The notes under the pieces are model-generated. The model searched no databases, was not told where the DNA came from, and saw only the letters and a list, made by a program, of their open reading frames with translations. The translations under genes were made by a program, and so were the position numbers. A DNA stretch of 46,841 bases, taken from Bacillota bacterium. GTDB taxonomy: Bacteria; Bacillota; Bacilli; Alicyclobacillales; SLC66. Shown in pieces: positions 7,412-16,281 of the stretch (positions are counted from its first letter, which is position 1; the number at the start of each line of letters is the position of its first letter). Location of the stretch: contig JAKACV010000020.1 of assembly GCA_021821085.1 (NCBI GenBank), forward strand, positions 1 through 46,841, given 5' to 3'.

Positions 7412-8890
7412 TTAGAGAATGATCGCGATTAATCCGCCGCTGCCCTCATTAATAATACGTTGCAGAGTTTCTTTCAACTTGTATTGTGCATTTTCAGGCA
7501 TCATAGACAGCTTTCCAGAGATGCCCTCACGGACAATGGCAGCAAGTGATTTACCGAAAATATCAGAATCCCAAATTTTTAACGGGTTCTCTTCAAAGTC
7601 TTGCATGAGGTATTTGACTAATTCCTCACTTTGCCGCTCAGTCCCTACGATAGGTGCAAATTCAGATTCGACATCGACGCGAATCATATGAATCGATGGA
7701 GCAGTAGCCTTTAAACGGACGCCAAAACGTGATCCTTGTCGAATCAACTCGGGTTCGTCTAATGCCATTTCTTCCAGGACAGGAGGGGCGATTCCGTATC
7801 CGGTTAGTTTCACCATACGCAATGCGTCGGCGACTTTATCATATTCCTTTTTCGCATATGCAAAGTCTTTCATCAATTTGAGTAACTGATCTTTGCCGCG
7901 AATTTCAACACCCACAACTTCAGTGAGAACTTGATCATACAACGTGTCTGGAGCAGAAAGCTCAATATCTGCAACTCCTTGCCCCATATCTACTCCGGCA
8001 AGCGCTGCTCGAGCGATAAATTCATATTGTGAGAAGTTTCCTACTACGCGGTCTACATCGCGTAGGCGCTTAATGTCGCGAATCGTTTCACGAACGGACA
8101 TCTCATAACTTTTGCGCAACCAGTGTTCGGGGTCTAGCACCATTACCCAACTGGGTAAATTTACATTAACTTCATGTACTGGAAACTCAAAAAGAGCTTC
8201 TTTGAGGATGAGAAGAACGTCTTCACTCCCCATTGTTGCGCAAGAAATTGCAACCGCCGGAACATCATACTTTTCGATTAAGGCAGCACGTAAAGTTTGC
8301 GTTTCTGGACTATAGGGGTGCACCGAGTTGATGACCATCACGAAGGGTTTACCGAGTTCTTTTAATTCAGCAATCACGCGTTCTTCTGCATCAATATAAT
8401 TTTCTCTGGGGATTTCCGAGATTGAGCCATCCGTCGTGATGACGAGACCAATGGTTGAGTGGTCGGCGATGACCTTGCGTGTGCCAATCTCCGCTGCATC
8501 CTGAAATGGAATGGGATCGTCATACCAAGGGGTACTGACCATGCGAGGACCATTTTCATCCTCATAACCTCGTGCCCCAACGACTGTATAGCCAACGCAA
8601 TCGACCAGACGGCAATCAATTGTTAAACCCTCAGCTACCGTAATTCGAGCGGCCTGATTAGGGACAAATTTTGGTTCAGTCGTCATAATGGTACGTCCTG
8701 CAGCACTTTGCGGCAACTCATCAATGGCACGAGCGCGATCAGCCTCATCTTGCATTCCGGGCAGCACAATGAGTTCCATGAATTTCTTTATGAATGTTGA
8801 CTTACCAGTCCGTACTGGGCCTACGACGCCCAGATAGATATCGCCGCCAGTTCGCTCCGCAATATCTTTAAATATATCAAATTTTTCCAC
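7412..8890 (-). CDS. spoIVA: Stage IV sporulation protein A, spore coat basement-layer ATPase
   Basis: SpoIVA polymerises on the outer forespore membrane using ATP, anchoring the coat and supporting cortex formation. The 492-aa length equals that of the Bacillus protein. It opens with the conserved EKFDIFKDIAERTGGDIYLG and the Walker A loop GPVRTGKST (24-32), and closes with the conserved hydrophobic tail GGLIAIIL needed for localisation. The start is GTG at 8890 with GGGAGGG upstream. A probable sigma-E promoter lies about 100 nt upstream and a clear terminator follows. It is monocistronic, as expected for a mother-cell gene. Confidence 0.97.
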   Translation of the reverse strand: MEKFDIFKDIAERTGGDIYLGVVGPVRTGKSTFIKKFMELIVLPGMQDEADRARAIDELPQSAAGRTIMTTEPKFVPNQAARITVAEGLTIDCRLVDCVGYTVVGARGYEDENGPRMVSTPWYDDPIPFQDAAEIGTRKVIADHSTIGLVITTDGSISEIPRENYIDAEERVIAELKELGKPFVMVINSVHPYSPETQTLRAALIEKYDVPAVAISCATMGSEDVLLILKEALFEFPVHEVNVNLPSWVMVLDPEHWLRKSYEMSVRETIRDIKRLRDVDRVVGNFSQYEFIARAALAGVDMGQGVADIELSAPDTLYDQVLTEVVGVEIRGKDQLLKLMKDFAYAKKEYDKVADALRMVKLTGYGIAPPVLEEMALDEPELIRQGSRFGVRLKATAPSIHMIRVDVESEFAPIVGTERQSEELVKYLMQDFEENPLKIWDSDIFGKSLAAIVREGISGKLSMMPENAQYKLKETLQRIINEGSGGLIAIIL

Positions 8891-8942
8891 GCTATTCCCT
8901 CCCTAACTTCAAAAGCCAGCGTAGATGACCAATCATGTTCTG

Positions 8943-9046
8943 TTGGCTGCGGGCGCCTGACGGCCTCATCTGCGCAAAGCCCTGTTTGGACGTTACATAT
9001 ATATGAGCTTTGCGGCCCAATATGCCCGCATTATCTTATTGGCCAC
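8943..9046. repeat. Nested inverted repeats in the spoIVA upstream region
   Basis: Three arm pairs nest around one centre: TGGC (8944-8947) with GCCA (9042-9045), TGCGGGC (8948-8954) with GCCCGCA (9024-9030), and CGCAAAGC (8973-8980) with GCTTTGCG (9007-9014). The innermost loop contains the AT-rich -10 region of the proposed spoIVA promoter. The arms could fold as a cruciform, serve as protein sites, or be chance. The rest of 8891-9130 shows no gene. Confidence 0.5.
8997..9023 (-). promoter_or_regulatory. Probable sigma-E promoter of spoIVA
   Basis: On the minus strand GCATATT (core ATATT at 9019-9023) is followed after 13 nt by CATATATAT (8997-9005). This resembles the mother-cell sigma-E consensus (ATA-type -35 and CATACA-T -10). 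spoIVA is a known sigma-E gene in Bacillus, which supports the reading. The -10 match is partial. Confidence 0.5.
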
Positions 9047-9130
9047 AGCGAGTCCTATTTGTTCTATATATACGATGCGCTTGAGTAAGGTAGAACACAG
9101 GCGAGGAAATTATTTGAGGGAAGTAGTAAA

Positions 9131-9171
9131 TAAGCAGGTAACATGACGGATCATCTCATGTTACCTGCTTA
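9131..9171 (-). terminator. Hairpin terminator, probably the original lipM terminator
   Basis: TAAGCAGGTAACATGA (9131-9146) pairs over 16 bp with 9156-9171 around a 9-nt loop, and a T-rich stretch follows on the minus strand. It lies 170 nt beyond the lipM stop codon, because the palindromic element at 9176-9328 sits in between. Confidence 0.75.
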
Positions 9172-9175
9172 TAAA

Positions 9176-9328
9176 GGTTGTTCAAAAAGGGTCGAGAACT
9201 CTGCGGCGCAGGGCTTCGGCTTGTGCTGGACATGCGTGCTCATGTCCCACTTATCGTACACTCCGCGCGCATGTCCAGACTTCACCAAACCCCTGCTTGC
9301 ATCTTACCTCAACCCTTTTTGAACAGGC
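9176..9328. repeat. MITE-like palindromic repeat element
   Basis: The ends TGTTCAAAAAGGGT (9179-9192) and ACCCTTTTTGAACA (9312-9325) are perfect 14-bp inverted repeats. Inward homology continues imperfectly (for example GAG, GCAGGG, CTGGACATGCG) for about 55 bp on each side of a short centre. The unit is flanked by a 7-bp direct repeat CTTATAA (9168-9174 and 9330-9336), which may be a target-site duplication. There is no ORF inside. It separates lipM from its terminator, which suggests a later insertion. Confidence 0.6.
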
Positions 9329-9339
9329 TCTTATAAGGA

Positions 9340-10179
9340 TTATCGTCGCAAATTCCAACTATCACTCATATATTTCTCGTGCATGAGCTGTACTGCATCT
9401 TTTTCTTCTTGCTCTGTGAGTGTCATCGGTGATAGTTCTAAATGAAGCCCCCTGGCAAATCCGGAGGCAAATGCATCTACCGCTTCTTGGTAACTGATAT
9501 TGCGCGATGTCAGTTGGCGAACACTGATTGCTCGTTCATCAAATTCTTTTCGGACGCGCTCACGTTCTTTTTCAGAACGAAAAGTGAGTACATCAAATAA
9601 GTCGTCAGGGTTCAAATCAAGAAGTAACGAGCCGTGTTGTAATAATCCATTATGAGCTCGAACTTGTGCACTTCCTGCTATTTTTTTTCCTTCAACAACA
9701 AGTTCATACCAAGATGGGGAATCAAAGCATGCCGCAGAACCTAGCGTCGAGTATTTGGTCCGTTCTGATTCATCCGCTAAAGACACAACTTCCGCCTGTA
9801 CACCGAGTGCAATAAACCCTTCACAAAGGCCAAGCGATAACTGTCGGTATGATTCAATGACAGACGCTTTTGCATACGGATGATTTCCTGGTACAATCAC
9901 ACTATATGTTACTTCTTTATCATGGAGTACAGCTCGTCCTCCAGTCATACGCCGAACGAGTGAAAAATTACGCGCCCGAACTCGTTCACGATCCACATCG
10001 CGATCGATTCGTTGAAAATATCCGACAGAAACTGTTGGGCGATCCCAAGCATAAAAGCGAATGGTTGGAGGAATATCACCACGCGCTACATGCATAAGGA
10101 TGGCTTCGTCAAGTGCCATATTGTATTCAGCACTGTGGATCCCCGTATCAAGAAGCCGAAAATGATCTATTTGTCCCAT
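9340..10179 (-). CDS. lipM: Octanoyl-[GcvH]:protein octanoyltransferase LipM
   Basis: LipM moves octanoate from acyl carrier protein to the GcvH lysine, the first step of lipoate assembly in Bacillales. The 279-aa protein matches the LplA/LipB fold: NMALDEA at the N-terminus, RRMTGGRAVLHDKEVTYS, the acyl-accepting Cys151 in ACFDSPSWYE, and the binding lysine in GKKIAGSAQ. The CFD-PSWYE block separates LipM from true lipoate ligases. The gene starts 3 nt after the gcvH stop, so enzyme and acceptor protein are made from one transcript. Older annotations would call it lipoate-protein ligase A. Confidence 0.9.
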   Translation of the reverse strand: MGQIDHFRLLDTGIHSAEYNMALDEAILMHVARGDIPPTIRFYAWDRPTVSVGYFQRIDRDVDRERVRARNFSLVRRMTGGRAVLHDKEVTYSVIVPGNHPYAKASVIESYRQLSLGLCEGFIALGVQAEVVSLADESERTKYSTLGSAACFDSPSWYELVVEGKKIAGSAQVRAHNGLLQHGSLLLDLNPDDLFDVLTFRSEKERERVRKEFDERAISVRQLTSRNISYQEAVDAFASGFARGLHLELSPMTLTEQEEKDAVQLMHEKYMSDSWNLRR

Positions 10180-10182
10180 GGA

Positions 10183-10560
10183 TTACTCGGAAATTTGCAC
10201 TTGATATTCAGATGCAGTCAGTAGATTTTTTGGGTCACTGTCCATTTCAACAACAATCATCCAACCATCAGTATAGGGCTGTTCGTTTACCTTCTCTGGT
10301 ACGTCGTTTAGTTGCGCATTCACTTCGATGACTTTACCAGATACAGGGGCATAGAGATCTGATACCGTTTTTACTGATTCGACAGTTCCAAATGTCTCCC
10401 CAACAGTGATCGTTGCCCCGATTTCTGGAAGTTCCACAAAAACGATATCCCCCAATTCGCTCTGGGCAAAATCGGTAATCCCAATCTGAGCGGTCTTTCC
10501 TTCAACCCGCACCCATTCGTGTTCTTTGGTATACAGTAAATTCTCTGGTGTTTGACTCAT
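10183..10560 (-). CDS. gcvH: Glycine cleavage system H protein
   Basis: GcvH carries the lipoyl arm of the glycine cleavage system and, in Bacillales, is the obligatory relay for lipoyl assembly. The 125-aa protein has EHEWVRVEG near the start and the lipoylated Lys64 in [25 protein letters not shown] precedes the ATG. The glycine cleavage genes gcvT and gcvP are not nearby, and no glycine riboswitch is visible upstream. Pairing with lipM therefore points to lipoate assembly as its local role. Confidence 0.96.
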   Translation of the reverse strand: MSQTPENLLYTKEHEWVRVEGKTAQIGITDFAQSELGDIVFVELPEIGATITVGETFGTVESVKTVSDLYAPVSGKVIEVNAQLNDVPEKVNEQPYTDGWMIVVEMDSDPKNLLTASEYQVQISE

Positions 10561-10604
10561 TTAATTTAGCCTCCTTGCAGTATGTATGCATGACATTGTA
10601 CCAC

Positions 10605-11666
10605 TTATGGGTAAGCCCAGCCAGTTGCAACTTCAAGCAGAAAAGGTTCAACTTCATGTGTTTTCGTTCTTGACATGAGATCATCGACTGCAACTCGTGG
10701 AGATTTTTTATGAAACAAAATATCCCCAATCGCAGTCGCAATCGGCATTGGAACGGAAACGGTATTTGCTACAGTGAGCGCGACTTGCGTTGTGCGCACA
10801 CCCTCTACAACCATCCCTACTCTCTTAAGTGCGTCTTCTAGAGAGAGACCTTGCCCAAGTAGGTATCCTGCATTCCAATTTCGGCTATGACGACTCGTAC
10901 ATGTGACAATAAGATCACCTAAACCAGTCAAACCGGAAAAAGTATTATAGGTTGCGCCTAATTGAATGCCTAACCGTGAGATTTCGACTAATCCTCTTGT
11001 CATAATGGCAGCTCGTGCATTGTCTCCATAGCCAAGTCCGTCAGAGATGCCACAACCAAGAGCAATAATGTTTTTTAGTGCGCCACCGAGTTCGGCCCCT
11101 ATTACATCGGGATTCGTATAAACGCGTAGAACCGCATTCATGAGTACGTCTTGAATGTATTGTGCAGTCCCTTTAGATACGCTAGCGACCACAAGGGTGG
11201 TGGGAAGTTCACGCGAAACTTCTTCCGCGTGACTGGGTCCTGTAATAACAGCCAGACGTCTCTCCGACAGCGTGTGACAAACCTCGAGTATGACGGTTGA
11301 CATGCGCGCACTGGTAACAAGCTCTAGTCCCTTTGTAGCATGTGCGACAATTGTGTCTGGTTGTAGGAGTGGACCGATTTTTTTGCAGGTGTCGCGCATA
11401 GCATGTGAAGGGACCACGAGAATCACCAAATGAGCATGTGCGATCCTCTGCTCATCAGTCGTTGCTTGTAAACGATCATTCAAAATAACGCCAGGTAGAT
11501 ACATTTTATTCGTATGAAGTTCATTGATCTCCTTGACCAATTCCTCCCGCCTAACAATAAGCGTTACCTCGTGACCGTTTTTCGCAAGTACAGAGCCTAA
11601 TGCAGCGCCGAAGCTTCCGCCCCCAACTACCGCGACTCGCTGTATGAGATCATGATCGACTTGCAT
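10605..11666 (-). CDS. gpsA: Glycerol-3-phosphate dehydrogenase [NAD(P)+]
   Basis: GpsA reduces dihydroxyacetone phosphate to sn-glycerol-3-phosphate for phospholipid synthesis in the cytoplasm. The NAD(P) loop VAVVGGGSFGAALG is at residues 11-24, and the substrate domain has ITGPSHAEEV, GGALKNIIALG with the catalytic lysine, and GLTGLGDLIVTC. The 353-aa length is slightly above average. GGAG lies 10 nt before ATG 11666. It is 18 nt downstream of plsY, which uses the product. The order der-plsY-gpsA is a lipid-synthesis variant of the Bacillus der-gpsA neighbourhood. Confidence 0.96.
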   Translation of the reverse strand: MQVDHDLIQRVAVVGGGSFGAALGSVLAKNGHEVTLIVRREELVKEINELHTNKMYLPGVILNDRLQATTDEQRIAHAHLVILVVPSHAMRDTCKKIGPLLQPDTIVAHATKGLELVTSARMSTVILEVCHTLSERRLAVITGPSHAEEVSRELPTTLVVASVSKGTAQYIQDVLMNAVLRVYTNPDVIGAELGGALKNIIALGCGISDGLGYGDNARAAIMTRGLVEISRLGIQLGATYNTFSGLTGLGDLIVTCTSRHSRNWNAGYLLGQGLSLEDALKRVGMVVEGVRTTQVALTVANTVSVPMPIATAIGDILFHKKSPRVAVDDLMSRTKTHEVEPFLLEVATGWAYP

Positions 11667-11684
11667 CGACAGTAAACTCCATTC

Positions 11685-12272
11685 TTATTTAGAAAAAATT
11701 TGATGTTCAGTTCCTTGGCGCAGTCGAGTAATATTGGTCCGATGTCGCCAAAAGGTCATCAAAAAAATGGTGATACTAACCCAAATATATGGTGCAGGGG
11801 TATGCATCGCTAATTGGAAAATAGGAATAAGTGTAACGAATACCAGTGCAGCTAGGGATACATAACGTGTGATGAAAAGTAGAGCAATCGCTACGAGTCC
11901 AGCGTATAACACAGGTGGGAAACTAAGGGTTGCAAGAACGCCAATGGTCGTTGCAACGCCCTTGCCACCCCGAAATCCAAAGTAGATAGGCCAATTGTGA
12001 CCGACAATTGCTGCAAGACCTGCCAATCCCATCGCCCAATCTGAATCGCTTGCCAGAAGGTGGGCAAAAGCAATTGCCAAAATTCCTTTGGCGATATCTG
12101 CGATTAATACAATAAGTGCTATTTTGGGACCCAGCACACGCAAAGTATTGGTGGCCCCTGCATTACCGCTCCCGTGTTCTCGAATATCGACATCTGATGC
12201 TATTTTACCGGCAATATAGCTACTGCTGATCGCTCCCAGCAAATAACCAACGATCATGCTAAGAAAGAGCAT
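11685..12272 (-). CDS. plsY: Acyl-phosphate:glycerol-3-phosphate acyltransferase PlsY
   Basis: PlsY is an integral membrane enzyme making lysophosphatidate from acyl phosphate and glycerol-3-phosphate. The family motifs GSGNAGATNTLR, GHNWPIYFGFRGGKGVATTIG and the C-terminal FWRHRTNI are all present, spread among about five membrane helices. I start at ATG 12272 (195 aa) because AAGGGGG sits 6 nt upstream. The open frame runs on to a GTG at 12296, but there the ribosome site itself would be translated. It lies between der and gpsA; gpsA supplies its acceptor substrate. Confidence 0.93.
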   Translation of the reverse strand: MLFLSMIVGYLLGAISSSYIAGKIASDVDIREHGSGNAGATNTLRVLGPKIALIVLIADIAKGILAIAFAHLLASDSDWAMGLAGLAAIVGHNWPIYFGFRGGKGVATTIGVLATLSFPPVLYAGLVAIALLFITRYVSLAALVFVTLIPIFQLAMHTPAPYIWVSITIFLMTFWRHRTNITRLRQGTEHQIFSK

Positions 12273-12298
12273 CTCCATCCCCCTTAGCGCGAACACAG

Positions 12299-13633
12299 TT
12301 ACTTTCGTTCATGTGAGTTGCGTTCGCGTATGAGAATACGCATTGGAGTTCCAAGAAATCCAAACGATTCTCGCAGTTTATTTTCTAAATAACGTTGATA
12401 AGAGAAATGCATCATATCTGCCTTATTAACAAACACTGCAAACGTTGGTGGTTTTACAGCCACTTGTGTTGCGTATAAGATCTTTAGGCGTTTACCTTTA
12501 TCGGTCGGCGGAGGTACCATAGCAACCGCTTCTTGTACGATTGTATTGACCGTAGATGTTGCAATTCGCTGCGCATGATTTTCCGCTGCTTCCGCCGCAA
12601 TTTCTAATACTCTTCGAACACGTTGCCCGGTTTTTGCAGAAATAAAGACAATGGGCGCCCAAGCGAGAAATGGAAAATGCGATCGGATCGTCTTTTCGAA
12701 TTCCTGTGCTGTTTTTCCGTCTTTTTCAATCGCATCCCATTTATTCACTGCAATGACGATCGCTTTTCCAGCATCAAGGGCATACCCCACGACACGCTTG
12801 TCTTGTTCAATAATACCAGAAGCCGCATCAATAATGAGCACAGCAACATCACATCGTTCGATGGCCTTTAATGCTCGCAAAACACTGTACTTTTCGGTTG
12901 CTTCGTATACCTTTCCACGTTTACGCATGCCTGCTGTATCGATCAGAACAAACTGTGTCTGATCTAAGGTAAGTGCTGTGTCAATGGCATCGCGCGTTGT
13001 CCCTGCTTGATCGCTCACAAGGACGCGGTCTTCACCTAATAAAGCGTTGATTAGAGATGATTTACCGACATTTGGTCTACCAATGACGGCAACTTTGATC
13101 GTATCTTCGTCAAGTAATTCAGCATCTGAACTTTCCGGTGGAAAATAATTAAAAACCGCATCAAGAAGATCGCCAATACCTAAAGCGTGCTCTGCAGAAA
13201 CTCCAATTGTTTGTTCAAAGCCTAAACCATAAAAGTCGTAGGTGAGCGCTGTGCGCTCTGTATTATCTAATTTATTTACCGCAACAATAACTGGTTTTCC
13301 GGATCTGCGCAAGAGATTTGCGATTTCTTCGTCAGAGGAGGTCATTCCCATAAGTCCATCGACTACAAATACAATGACTTGTGCTTCGTCGATCGCCAAT
13401 TCAATCTGTGCACGAATGCGAACCGCTATGGCATCCTCTTGTCCAATTTCAAGTCCACCTGTATCGATTACGCGAAATGATCGCGACCGCCATTCTGTGG
13501 ATGCAAATATCCGATCGCGTGTAATCCCGGGGCGATTTTCTACAATTGAAAGGCGTTGCCCAATAATACGATTAAATAACGTTGACTTTCCTACGTTTGG
13601 TGTACCAACAATAGCTATAACTGGTGCTGCCAT
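12299..13633 (-). CDS. der: Ribosome biogenesis GTPase Der (EngA)
   Basis: Der is an essential double-GTPase that assists 50S subunit maturation. It has two complete G domains: first P-loop GTPNVGKST (residues 10-18) with DTAG-like DTGG and NKLD, second P-loop GRPNVGKSS with DTAG and NKWD. A KH-like C-terminal domain ends in [11 protein letters not shown]. The length is 444 aa, within the family norm. A GGGGGG purine run precedes the ATG. In Bacillus der lies next to gpsA; here plsY is inserted between them. Confidence 0.97.
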   Translation of the reverse strand: MAAPVIAIVGTPNVGKSTLFNRIIGQRLSIVENRPGITRDRIFASTEWRSRSFRVIDTGGLEIGQEDAIAVRIRAQIELAIDEAQVIVFVVDGLMGMTSSDEEIANLLRRSGKPVIVAVNKLDNTERTALTYDFYGLGFEQTIGVSAEHALGIGDLLDAVFNYFPPESSDAELLDEDTIKVAVIGRPNVGKSSLINALLGEDRVLVSDQAGTTRDAIDTALTLDQTQFVLIDTAGMRKRGKVYEATEKYSVLRALKAIERCDVAVLIIDAASGIIEQDKRVVGYALDAGKAIVIAVNKWDAIEKDGKTAQEFEKTIRSHFPFLAWAPIVFISAKTGQRVRRVLEIAAEAAENHAQRIATSTVNTIVQEAVAMVPPPTDKGKRLKILYATQVAVKPPTFAVFVNKADMMHFSYQRYLENKLRESFGFLGTPMRILIRERNSHERK

Positions 13634-13661
13634 ATCTTATTTCCCCCCTTTCTTCTATCAA

Positions 13662-15041
13662 TCAACTTCCACTCATGGCTCCTACGGAGCGTGAGTGTGT
13701 TGTTTCATATCGTTGTCTAACTGGTAATACATGAGTTTTTCCGAGCGCTCCATAAACTAAGCCGCTTGCATTTGGTGGGACGACTAGAATTTCAAGTTGA
13801 AGTTGGTCGCGAATCTGTTCTACATGGAAGTCATCCAGAAAGATGTCTGCATCCTCTTTTAGCATGACATCGGGAATCAACAGTACATCTGCTGTAAATC
13901 GGTTCTGCAATTGAGCAATAATGTCTTGGCCTGTGATTAAACCCGTAACCGTTACTTGATCTCCATAAAATTTGTTGACGATGGTGTGAACATCCACAGT
14001 CAATCCTTCAATTTGATTGAGTCGATTGGCAACTCTAGTTATAAATTTATGTGCAGAGACGCCTGTGACAAGTCCTACATGACGAGATTTGACTATCTTT
14101 TTTGGGAGTTTTTTCTCAAGTAGAGAAAAATCATCAAAAAAGCTTCGTAAGAGTCCTACTCCATTTTCAATTTGTGCAAATTCGTCGTAATACATGGCAG
14201 AAGGTATTTCACTGTCCCCAATGCAATAAAATTCATCTGCGGCATGTACAAAGTTTACTCCGATTTGCGGTCGTAATCGATCTTGCCACGTAGTAATCTG
14301 TTGCGCAATCTGTTGCGCTTCTTCCGCCGAACAACTGCGAAGCTCTACCAGATCTCTGCGGTGCTTGGTTAATCCTACAGGTACAATGGACAATGTGCGT
14401 ACAGCAGGATAGAAACGCGAGAGTTCTTCAATCGTACGATCTAACTCTGCTCCATCATTCCACCCTGGACACAGTACGACTTGTGTATTCATCTCAATAT
14501 CGTGCTCTGCCAAGTACGCAATTTGATCCAAAATTTCCCCGGATTTCTTATTGCCTAGCATTTGCTCACGCAATACAGGGTTTGTCGTATGAACGCTGAT
14601 ATTGAGTGGAGACATCCGCAAGGCGGCAATCCGTTCCAGTTCACCTTGACGCAAATTGGTCAAGGTGACAAAATTCCCATGTAAAAATGACAAACGATAA
14701 TCATCGTCACGCATATTTAATGTTTTTCGCATGTTTTTCGGAACTTGATCTACAAAGCAGAAGACACACTTGTTGTGACAAAGTCGCACTTTGTCAACAG
14801 TGGGATGTTCCCATGCAACACCTAGCGTTTCATCATAATCTTTATCGACTTCAATAACCCACTCTTCCCCGGTGCTCTTGCGAATATCAAGGGTGATTTC
14901 TTCCCCGGCTAAGGCGAATTGAAGGTCGATCACATCGCGAATTGGTTGACCATTAATTGCAACGATATCATCTCCTGGATCAATTTGTAATTCCTCCGCT
15001 AGTGAACCAGGATGTACAGTTAGCACTTTTGGCATCACCAT
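13662..15041 (-). CDS. DUF512 family protein with PDZ and radical-SAM-like domains
   Basis: An N-terminal PDZ-like segment (VHPGSLAEELQIDPGDDIVAINGQ) is followed by a radical-SAM-like core with the cysteine cluster LCHNKCVFCFVDQ (CxxxCxxC). The C-terminal DUF512 region includes LVTGVSAHKF and ends in GKTHVLPVRQRYE. A [4Fe-4S] cluster at the three cysteines is expected from the family; the biochemical function is unknown. An AGGAGG lies inside the N-terminus of the longer open frame. That makes ATG 15041, GTG 15038 or ATG 15035 the real start; I use 15041. It lies directly upstream of der. The family is common in Clostridia and cyanobacteria but not in Bacillus subtilis. Confidence 0.85.
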   Translation of the reverse strand: MVMPKVLTVHPGSLAEELQIDPGDDIVAINGQPIRDVIDLQFALAGEEITLDIRKSTGEEWVIEVDKDYDETLGVAWEHPTVDKVRLCHNKCVFCFVDQVPKNMRKTLNMRDDDYRLSFLHGNFVTLTNLRQGELERIAALRMSPLNISVHTTNPVLREQMLGNKKSGEILDQIAYLAEHDIEMNTQVVLCPGWNDGAELDRTIEELSRFYPAVRTLSIVPVGLTKHRRDLVELRSCSAEEAQQIAQQITTWQDRLRPQIGVNFVHAADEFYCIGDSEIPSAMYYDEFAQIENGVGLLRSFFDDFSLLEKKLPKKIVKSRHVGLVTGVSAHKFITRVANRLNQIEGLTVDVHTIVNKFYGDQVTVTGLITGQDIIAQLQNRFTADVLLIPDVMLKEDADIFLDDFHVEQIRDQLQLEILVVPPNASGLVYGALGKTHVLPVRQRYETTHSRSVGAMSGS

Positions 15042-15093
15042 TCGACCTCCTAACCATTCAGCCATTATCGCAAAGAACGAGGTATAACGTCAA

Positions 15094-16281
15094 TTACAAC
15101 TTGAATTTCTCACGCAAGGCCTCTCCAAATAATTCCTCGAGTGTGGCGCTGGTTGGTTCAGATTTTGTTTCAATCTTCGTCGTATGACGTGTTGGTGCAG
15201 GTTTATGGTGTTCCTTTGTTGCTTCGCGAATGGACAATGACATCCGCTCGTTCTCTGGTTGTAGCTCCAATATTTTTACCTTGACTTGATCTCCCGGTGT
15301 GACAACTTCAGAGGGGGATTCGACGCGGCTCTGTGATAATTGGGAAATATGCACAAGTCCCTCGATGCCATGCGCGACTTCAACAAAAGCGCCAAAAGCG
15401 GCCAACCTTTTTACAGTACCAGTAACAACTTGACCCACTTGAAACTCTTCGGCAGCGGTACGCCACGGATTTGAATCTTCTAGTTTCATGCTAAGTGATA
15501 TTTTTCCTGAGTTCGGGTCAATTCGTAGTACTTTTACGTGGACAGAATCTCCAGGGTGAACGATATCTTCTGGTTTACTTACACGTGCAAAGGACATTTC
15601 TGACACATGCAATAGCCCATCAATGCCACCTAGGTCAACAAATGCCCCAAATGCGGTAATACGCGCGACGGTTCCATCAATCACTTGACCAATCTCAAAT
15701 TCTTGTAATTTTGACACGCGCAGTGACTGCTGCTGTTTGTCTAATGCCTGTTTGCGGGAAATAATTAGACGTCGTGTCTGTTCTTCAAGTTCGGTGATCA
15801 TCACAGGAATGGTTTGACCGACAAACGGCGTCAAATCACTCTGAAATCGAAAATCGACAAGAGAGGCCGGAAGAAATGCGCGCAATCCACTGATATCTGC
15901 AACGAGTCCACCTTTGATGGCTGACAAAATCTTAACAGATAAAATTTCCTGGCGTTCAAATTGTTCTTGCAGTCTTGCCCATGTCTCTGAATTCACAGCG
16001 TCCTTACGCGACAGTATGGGACCTTGTTGTTCCGTATCAAGCTCTACAATTTTAGCGAAAACTCGATCTTCAAGGGCAACCACGTCAACCAAACTGGATA
16101 AGCGAACATCAGACCAATCTCTCAAAGCAATTTGACCAGGTTGTTTATATCCAAATTCGACTGTAGCGACATTTGCATCAATTGCAGTAACGGTCGCTTC
16201 AACGATTGCTCCGACGACGAGATTGACTTCATTTTCGCTCATCGTCTGCATCGTGTTCTGATCTGAAGTATGTTCTGTCAT
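15094..16281 (-). CDS. rpsA: S1-type RNA-binding protein, 30S ribosomal protein S1 homologue
   Basis: The 395-aa protein has four S1 OB-fold repeats, the last two nearly canonical (GTVARITAFGAFVDLGGIDG, then GTVKRLAAFGAFVEV). The first two are divergent. It corresponds to Bacillus YpfD and the four-repeat S1 proteins of Firmicutes, not the six-repeat E. coli S1. The C-terminal tail (residues 355-395) is polar and probably disordered. AGGAGG precedes the ATG at 16281. The first 53 nt overlap the membrane protein gene upstream, and both ribosome sites look genuine. The cmk-plsC-rpsA order resembles the Bacillus cmk-ypfD arrangement. Confidence 0.92.
   Translation of the reverse strand: MTEHTSDQNTMQTMSENEVNLVVGAIVEATVTAIDANVATVEFGYKQPGQIALRDWSDVRLSSLVDVVALEDRVFAKIVELDTEQQGPILSRKDAVNSETWARLQEQFERQEILSVKILSAIKGGLVADISGLRAFLPASLVDFRFQSDLTPFVGQTIPVMITELEEQTRRLIISRKQALDKQQQSLRVSKLQEFEIGQVIDGTVARITAFGAFVDLGGIDGLLHVSEMSFARVSKPEDIVHPGDSVHVKVLRIDPNSGKISLSMKLEDSNPWRTAAEEFQVGQVVTGTVKRLAAFGAFVEVAHGIEGLVHISQLSQSRVESPSEVVTPGDQVKVKILELQPENERMSLSIREATKEHHKPAPTRHTTKIETKSEPTSATLEELFGEALREKFKL

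Noticed and set aside
10561-10604. Glycine riboswitch upstream of gcvH
   Set aside because: The 44-nt gap to gpsA holds only a ribosome site, with no room for an aptamer.
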